A DNA stretch of 64,000 nucleotides. Origin: Ceratorhiza oryzae-sativae. Taxonomy: Eukaryota; Basidiomycota; Agaricomycetes; Cantharellales; Ceratobasidiaceae. Of this stretch, positions 58,635-64,000 are shown in pieces. Both the position numbers and the translations under genes were made by a program. The DNA lies in contig JARWMV010000232.1 of the NCBI GenBank assembly GCA_030998015.1, positions 2,542,001 to 2,606,000 on the forward strand. The letters run 5' to 3'. Within the stretch, counting starts at the first letter, position 1. Each line of letters starts with the position of its first letter. Under the pieces are notes generated by a model that saw only the letters and a list, made by a program, of their open reading frames with translations, made no database searches and was not told the DNA's origin.

Positions 58635-59265
58635 TTAGACGTCTATTTGGTCGAAGCCTTCGCAGCACAGTCCGCACCCGATACACTGCAGACAAGCTGA
58701 GAGTAGATATTAGTACTTGGGGTGTTGGATCGGAAGGAGAATGACGTACCAAGGCCACCACAGCAAGCACAGAGGTAGCAAGGGCAACAGAGAGGGTTCT
58801 CGAATGCGCCACGGCAGCACCACGCTGAGAGCAAGATTGCCAGAATGACGCAAACGAGCAACCCGACGAAAATCACGATCAAATACACTTCAAATTCGAA
58901 TATATATATCAGCGGTGTGTCGAACACGCCATTTAAGACGCAGGTGTCAACATACGTTTATTCTTGACAAACGGACTGTCTTGGGATCCCGACGCGCCGC
59001 TTTGACGCTTCCAGAGCGCCGTGCCGACGTCTGTCGCCACATCTGCCATGCCCATCCCTGCGCTAGAGCACATGAGCCATGCGGAGAGCGCTGCGATTGT
59101 GATGAGCGCGAGGAGCGCGGGGGCGAGTGTGCGTAGACGACGGGCGTGGCATTTGTTTTTGGAGCAGCACGATGAGCTCGACTCGGATGCTGCAGGCGCG
59201 CACGTAGTTGACATGTGCGAGTGCAGGGTCGGTTGGTGCGAAATGGTGTACTGTGCTTTTTCCAT
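58635..59265 (-). CDS. Cysteine-rich protein with two TM helices, unknown family
   Basis: About 155 residues in three exons. The ATG at 59265 starts MEKAQYTISHQPTLHSHMST and a Ser/Cys patch (ESSSSCCSKNKCHARRL). The first TM helix is TLAPALLALITIAALSAWLM. A Gly/Ser linker (WKRQSGASGSQDSPFVKNK) leads, across an intron, to the second helix (YLIVIFVGLLVCVILAILLSAW). A cysteine-dense tail follows (NPLCCPCYLCACCGGLACLQCIGCGLCCEG) and ends FDQIDV (stop TAA 58637-58635). Fifteen or so Cys in the last 40 residues suggest metal binding, palmitoylation or disulfides. I know no matching family. The third-exon acceptor (TACTCTCAG) was chosen because it keeps the Cys repeats in frame. Confidence 0.7.
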
Positions 59266-59711
59266 GGCGTTGAACGAGGGGGGTGGCGGCGGGTGTGGTT
59301 GAAAGGTTGCAAGACCGTTTGGGAAGCGGTGCTTTAAGTAGTCTTAGAGAATGGAGGGGATCGCCTCAACGTACATTTCGTCATCGCCCGCTGCGCAGCG
59401 GGTCTGGGCATTCCATAAACGTATAGCGATGTGCCGTAATTAGGAGCACAGACAAGGCAACGTACGGCACCTGGACAACGGTCTGTCGATCTGGATGTAT
59501 GCATCGCACGAGCTGAACCCCATAAAGCGTTTGTCTGTTACTGTTCTATTTTGATAACGCTGGGCGGGAGAGGGCCAAGACTGTTGTCGATCTGCGTGCA
59601 TAACACCGTTGAAATGGAATAACCGCCTCCGCCTATCATTACATCATCCACGGGAGCCAAACACGCCCCGCCGCCACCCTATCCCATTCCCAGCTTTGCA
59701 ATTCGACGACA
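59266..59711. other. Divergent intergenic region
   Basis: About 445 bp between the Cys-rich gene and NDUFS6 starts. Presumed promoters for both; no gene seen. Confidence 0.5.
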
Positions 59712-60352
59712 ATGATGCTCGCTCGCCTCGCGCGCACTAGGGTCTTGCCTATTGCATCGAGACGTCTGCTCTCGACACAAGTAACAACTCAGACTCCAGG
59801 CCTTCACCCTCAAGCTCCAAACAGGGAGAAGCCATGGTCGACTGGACAGCGCACTCGACCAGGTCCAGAGTCTGATGCACGGTTCGAGCAGACGGACCTG
59901 TCGTTACAACCGGCACCCTTGAGCGCTCAGGCGTTGCTTGAACAGGAGCCGATCAGGCTTGTGCATGGACGCAAGGCGGTGTGCGATGGCGGTGAGTCGT
60001 CCTATGCACGGGTGCGGAAGGAGAGTGGGATTGACATGTGAGACTTTGGGTTAGGGGGAGGACCTCTCGGGCATCCCAAAATATTCATCAACTTGGTGAG
60101 CCAGTCTTCGATTTGGATAGATTATTATGCTGAAGTAGGATCGTTTGTAGGACAAGCCTGGCCCTCGACCATGCGGGTGTGTAGATGATCATGCTGATCA
60201 CTCGGGGTGTACTGATTGTTTTGCACATCGCTCCTATTTAATAGATACTGGTGAGTGGATCTCGCCCTACGGTTCTCCAAACTTTGACTGATGCCTTGTC
60301 CAATAGCGGAATCCAATTTGAGCAGGCTCCTCATGAGGGACACGAGCACTAG
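59712..60352 (+). CDS. NDUFS6: NADH:ubiquinone oxidoreductase 13-kDa zinc-binding subunit (NDUFS6-like)
   Basis: Accessory subunit of mitochondrial complex I, needed for late assembly. It has five exons: 59712-59991, 60055-60095, 60151-60176, 60245-60250 and 60307-60352; lengths sum to 399 nt (132 residues) with consistent phases. The N-terminus (MMLARLARTRVLPIASRRLLSTQ) is a mitochondrial presequence. The conserved core is [24 protein letters not shown], then DKPGPRPCGYCGIQFEQAP and a His-rich end (HEGHEH). The zinc ligands come from C-x(n)-H and C-G-Y-C. The fourth exon is only six bases (ATACTG) and supplies Tyr plus two bases of the second Cys of CGYC. Unspliced, the frame would stop at 60041 without the core. 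It is convergent with Dsc3. Confidence 0.9.
60245..60250 (+). other. 6-nt microexon of NDUFS6
   Basis: ATACTG lies between an intron 60177-60244 (GTGTGT...AATAG) and an intron 60251-60306 (GTGAGT...AATAG). It completes CGYC of the zinc site. Skipping it leaves the frame unchanged (6 nt) but removes two residues, including a Cys ligand. Confidence 0.82.
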
Positions 60353-60463
60353 ATTTATGCAATCTGTTCTCAATACACTCGTGTGATTGGTTTGCCATGT
60401 TATTCGTTTAACCGGGTATCATTACTCGGGGGGTGCAAAATACATTTGATGGGGTAGCGCGAG

Positions 60464-61564
60464 TTAATAGAAATAGTTCAGAGTGCCGTAGATAATATTA
60501 GCGAGAAACCCTGCAACTAGGGCCATCTGCATACGACGTCTGGGTACCCTCTCAGTATCATCCGAGTGTCCAGTCCAAATTCAAACTCACGAAAACACAG
60601 CAGATCGTGGCGCCTCTACTGGGGCAACATTGTCGGAAAAGAAAGCCGGCGGAGGGGGCTCTCGTAAGAAGAATAAAGGCATTAGAGGAAAGAAGAACCC
60701 CATCAAAATGCCATGCAGATATGGAGGATACATGGGGTCTACTCGTGCGAACCACCATCAGGTTCATTATTGCACAAATTAGACACAAAACTCACCTGCA
60801 TCTCCAGGGTCGCCTCCTGGCAGTCCCGCATCCATGTTGTCTACCCATTGCTCCTCTAGCGCTCTAGCATGCTCATCGTCTGGATAAATGTTGAAATCAC
60901 TATACATTGTGCACAAGATTCAACCCTCGTACCTCCATCGACATCTTCTGACCGCTGCGCATGAAACTGCCTCCTCATAGATTCGATATCCTCTTGGCTG
61001 AACCCAGCTGCGGCCAATCTGTCAAACCCAACAAGAGGTTTAATTTGTCCTTCTTGTTGTTTCTCTTCGTCCTCTACGCCTTCACCTTCTGGGCCAATTG
61101 AGCAATGTATCCAGGTGTCGGTCGGTTGAGTAGGTTCTGCATGATTGGACAAGGTGGATACTCGTGTGGGTGCTGGAAAGGTAGGAGATGTAGGAGATGA
61201 TGTCGATGAACGATTGGCGGCAGCAGAGGCCGAGGCATTTCTGGCGTGTGCCTCGAGGGCCTCGAGCCATGGCACTAGGCGCGTGCCGTCGGTCAATATT
61301 CGACCGGCATGAACCAGGCGCAGTCTCCTCCTTTCTAAACCAGGTCGCAGCGACCGAATCTGTTCAAATTAACACTACACTTATAAAACGATAAAATAAA
61401 AGGCTCACTAATGCCTTGAGGTCTCGGATAGTCTCCTGGGGCGAGAGCGCAAGTAGCAAGTCCGGCTCACGCTCCGTAAACCTGATAGTAATAGTTCGGC
61501 TTTGTTCCGGCGCGTCTTCATTGTCGGTCGCCTTTTGCTTGCCTCGAGCCTTGTCGCTCAGCAT
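60464..61564 (-). CDS. dsc3: DSC E3 ubiquitin ligase complex subunit 3 (Dsc3, DUF2407)
   Basis: Ubiquitin-like-domain subunit of the Golgi/endosome DSC ligase, which cleaves fungal SREBP in known systems. The ATG at 61564 starts MLSDKARGKQKATDNEDAP. The ubiquitin-like fold reads TITIRFTEREPDLLLALSPQ, then RRLRLVHAGRILTDGTRLVPW. A Ser/Thr/Pro linker leads to GFDRLAAAGFSQEDIESMRRQFH. Later exons give DEHARALEEQWVDN and a TM helix (HGILMGFFFPLMPLFFL), then, after an intron, a final hydrophobic helix (MQMALVAGFLANIIYGTLNYFY) and TAA at 60466-60464. The order matches Dsc3 in other fungi. It is 111 bp from the NDUFS6 stop, tail to tail. Confidence 0.88.
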
Positions 61565-62043
61565 CGAGTCGAATCGACGGTCAGCTTAGCGCCGAGCCCG
61601 CGTGACCTAGCGTGTAGTAGCCAAGCGCCTCAACAACGAACCGCTCTCATTCGACAGCGGCCACGCTGGATTTTCCAGCACCAAGCAGACCGTACTCAAT
61701 GGTATCATAATTATTGCTCTAGTATTCAAATTTTCGATGCCCGCTATCCGACATTCACCGGTGTCTAGATTTCCGTAAACGGTTGTAATTTAGGAATCCC
61801 CTCCCCTTTTTTTAGACGTGTGGTCTTTTCATTCAGATTCAGATACTGAAGTGACGGGCCCAGTTAATCTGGGTTTCTACGAGAAATTTTATTTAAAATT
61901 ACGGTATAATTGGAATTTACTCGAGTATGGCCAAAGCTTTTGGACCATGCTGGAGCGTATAAGAGAGCGCAGGTCGATGTTGAATCCCTCCGCTGGTCTT
62001 TACCATCTTCCCTCTGAGATAATCCTTTCAAAAACTTGCAAAC
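61565..62043. other. Divergent intergenic region
   Basis: About 480 bp between Dsc3 and the secreted barrel gene. A TATAAG element near 61957 precedes the second by about 90 bp. No gene supported. Confidence 0.45.
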
Positions 62044-62676
62044 ATGCACTTCTTCACAATCGCGATCCTCATCGTTTCTACTCTCGGTATGGTGCTGAGT
62101 GCTCCCATCAATATGGCTGGCAGGGTTGTGGCTCGTGGTGGCTCGGGCACTCATAAGGGCTGGGTGAGTAACTTTCACTTGTTCGATAATTGTTTTTACT
62201 GACAATAAGGGAGCAGGCAACCTATTGTGGGTCCCTTTACTTGTGTCTTTCATATTTCGCGTGTTCTAGTGATTCGATCACTTGTCGGTAGATGATGTCG
62301 GTCAAGGGGCGTGTGGCTGGAACAATGTAAGCACCATGACTATTTCTCTATGGGCCAAACTCAACCCAACGTTGCCCTCAGAAAAATAGCGACTACGTCG
62401 TTGCCATAGGAAAGGACCTTTGGGATCAGACTTCAAGAAAGTACAAGTTTGTCATTGATTGAACATCATTATTGACTCGAGAACATAGGCGGCGGTCGTA
62501 GCACAGCATGCGGACATACCGCAACCGTAGGCTGGCGCGGAAAGCACGTCCAAGTTCGCGTTGTCGACATGTGCCCAGCTTGCGGATACGATAATATCGA
62601 TTTATCCCCATCTGCATTCCAGCAACTTGGCGATCAGAGCAAGTCTTCTCCCGCACTCATAGAATCCTATATCTAA
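62044..62676 (+). CDS. Secreted RlpA-like double-psi beta-barrel protein
   Basis: About 130 residues from four to five exons. The ATG at 62044 opens a signal peptide (MHFFTIAILIVSTLGMVLSAP). The barrel begins GWATYYDDVGQGACGWNNNSDY, then VVAIGKDLWDQ, TACGHTATVGWRGK, HVQVRVVDMCPACGYDNIDLSPSAFQQLG. This is the DPBB/RlpA-like or barwin/expansin-related pattern, with paired Cys (ACG...CPACG) and the D-M-C core. It lacks an expansin C-terminal domain. Known relatives in plant-associated fungi are small secreted proteins, some of them effectors. I infer only secretion and fold; function is unknown. Introns at about 62164, 62227, 62327 and 62450 were placed by frame. The stop is 62674-62676. Confidence 0.82.
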
Positions 62677-63001
62677 CTATAGAGACCAGGCATCGGAAGG
62701 CTTGATGGAATCTCCTGGAACCTCGACTAGACAAAAGATTGTGCTATGGTATTGAGCAATTTCCTCAAACGGGCTCTGTTGTTTACAGTGAATTCGGATC
62801 ACAAAATAAACATTTTGCTTGCATTCTTCCGGTATTTTTACAACTTGGCACATTTGAATCAATTTCTATTCAGCTAAAAACTAAACTGCGATTGGGAAAC
62901 AGTACCAAAACGGGACAAGGGGATATCGTTACGGCCGAGGGCGCAGCGAGCATGTTCGTGGTATAATGTACATAAATATTCTCGCCTGCGAGATATTAAT
63001 T
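62677..63001. other. Intergenic
   Basis: About 325 bp between convergent genes. No gene supported. Confidence 0.5.
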
Positions 63002-64000
63002 CTAAAAAACGACTTCTTTGCTTGACCAATCGACAAGTCTTGCAGTATCACCCGCCTCTTTCCATAACTCATCCAGCGTTGTTACGAGGCCCCCAACAAA
63101 TGCTTCGTTGCCAATTCCCGCCAGTCGCGTCCTTAGTAGATGTCTATCTTTCGGTGTAGTTGCAAACGTAGCTGCCTATTAAGAGTCACCTCAGTTTAGC
63201 GGTGTACGACATGGATTAGGGTATGAGGTCTAACTCACGATAAAATAGGGAACGAGCAATAGACAATCGGGGTTCTGACCCGGTCGCATGGTAGACGCAA
63301 GCTCAATAACCTGCTTCACCGATTTCCGTACCACGTCGTTTGTCGGGCTGGCTTTGTGAATCGCCTTGGATGATAACTTAGCCGAGGCAACTCGACGCAT
63401 ACAGGCGGTGACCCACATTGTAAATGTATAATATGATCCCATGTCTCCAAATTTCCTGCGCAGCCATTCGTTCAACCCTCAAGAGTGGGCTTGGGGCTTG
63501 GCTGGGTCGGATGACCCACGCTCGAGCGATTTCTTCGATCCGTGCCGCTTGCGCAATCTTCTCGGCTTGGGGAATCCGACTATGTAGGAGGTTGATGGTC
63601 TGAATTATCAGCATCGTCAGGCCCTCGGGGCAGCCAGCAATCCACTCCAAGCCAGCATCGTCGACATAAGTTTCCCGCCCTGCGATATTATCTCGAAACA
63701 AGGGCTCAACGTCGCATGCATAGGTGACCAGTGTGGGGCGAGAGAGTGCGACAGCACATAAGATATCGCACCAGGAAAAGAAACGGATATCAAATGTGGA
63801 ATCTCCGCTAAGTTTGTGAAACTCGACGACTGAGCCCACGAGTATGCTCACGATGGGCGCCGAGAGGCGGAGGTACTTGTCATACTGTTTTAGGTTACCT
63901 GTGTAGTACTAATTTATCGTTTAGCTTGAAAATATACAAATTACTGAGCATGCGTACGTGGTAACAAATTAATTCTCCCAATGCCGCAAGTTTGTTCTCA
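63002..64000 (-). CDS. Fungal-specific transcription factor domain protein (C-terminal part)
   Basis: The 5' end lies beyond base 64000. Visible from right to left: SILVGSVVEFHKLSGDSTFDIRFF, CDILCAVALSRPTLVTYACD, YVDDAGLEWIAGCPEGLTMLIIQTINLLHSR, ARAWVIRPSQAPSPLLRVER, MAAQEIWRHGIILYIY. After an intron come VKQVIELASTMRPGQNPDCLLLVPYFI and the C-terminal stretch ending DWSSKEVVF (stop TAG 63004-63002). These blocks match the fungal_trans_2 domain found in many Zn2Cys6 regulators of Agaricomycetes, which often form large families. The zinc cluster, if any, is outside the window. Introns near 63180 and 63480 are inferred. Confidence 0.75.

Overview
The window looks like a gene-dense chromosome segment of a filamentous basidiomycete, most likely an Agaricomycete of the Rhizoctonia/Ceratobasidiaceae type. 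Three things suggest this: many introns of about 45-70 nt with GTRNGT donors and CTNAY-like branch points, protein families that are all fungal or pan-eukaryotic, and the style of the fungal-trans, F-box and gag-like proteins. The genus is an inference and was not tested by any search. I rebuilt exon structures by hand from splice signals and family conservation, so outer gene limits are firmer than each internal junction.

Layout. 1-7963: the 5' part of an allantoate-type MFS permease (minus), ribophorin II/SWP1 (minus) divergent from a syntaxin-6/TLG1 SNARE (plus), a membrane carbon-nitrogen hydrolase with Lnt-like architecture (plus), and proteasome subunit RPN3 (minus). 8138-19187: an F-box/C2H2 protein, a GH47 alpha-mannosidase, a paxillin-like LIM protein and an SSAT-type acetyltransferase. 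19743-24185: a CLASP/Stu1 protein. 24186-27800: a repeat island with a decayed non-LTR gag-like ORF split by a 1309-bp solo LTR that still has its 5-bp target-site duplication. 27809-33331: an LLPH/DUF2423 nucleolar-type protein, a PABPN1/Pab2-like RRM protein, and a DEAD-box-fold protein that has lost its catalytic motifs. 33839-45762: ELP2 with a frame break near its end, a CYSTM micro-protein, an acyl-CoA dehydrogenase, an intronless mitochondrial PPR-like protein and a Zn2Cys6 transcription factor. 46376-52219: an orphan small ORF and two paralogous SDRs. 52998-64000: PRPP synthetase, an Ime2/RCK-family kinase, a cysteine-rich two-TM protein, complex I NDUFS6 with a 6-nt microexon, Dsc3, a secreted double-psi beta-barrel protein, and the 3' part of a fungal transcription-factor-like protein.

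Most genes are independent housekeeping units (secretory pathway, proteasome, Elongator, microtubules, nucleotide metabolism). They form no operon-like pathway, and I see no defence system, biosynthetic cluster or CRISPR array. Three short divergent intergenic regions could be shared promoters: SWP1/TLG1, RPN3/F-box and ELP2/CYSTM. The strongest items for a second look are the catalytically dead DEAD-box protein, the NDUFS6 microexon, the -1 frame break in ELP2, the LTR insertion into the gag ORF, and the Lnt-like fungal membrane hydrolase.
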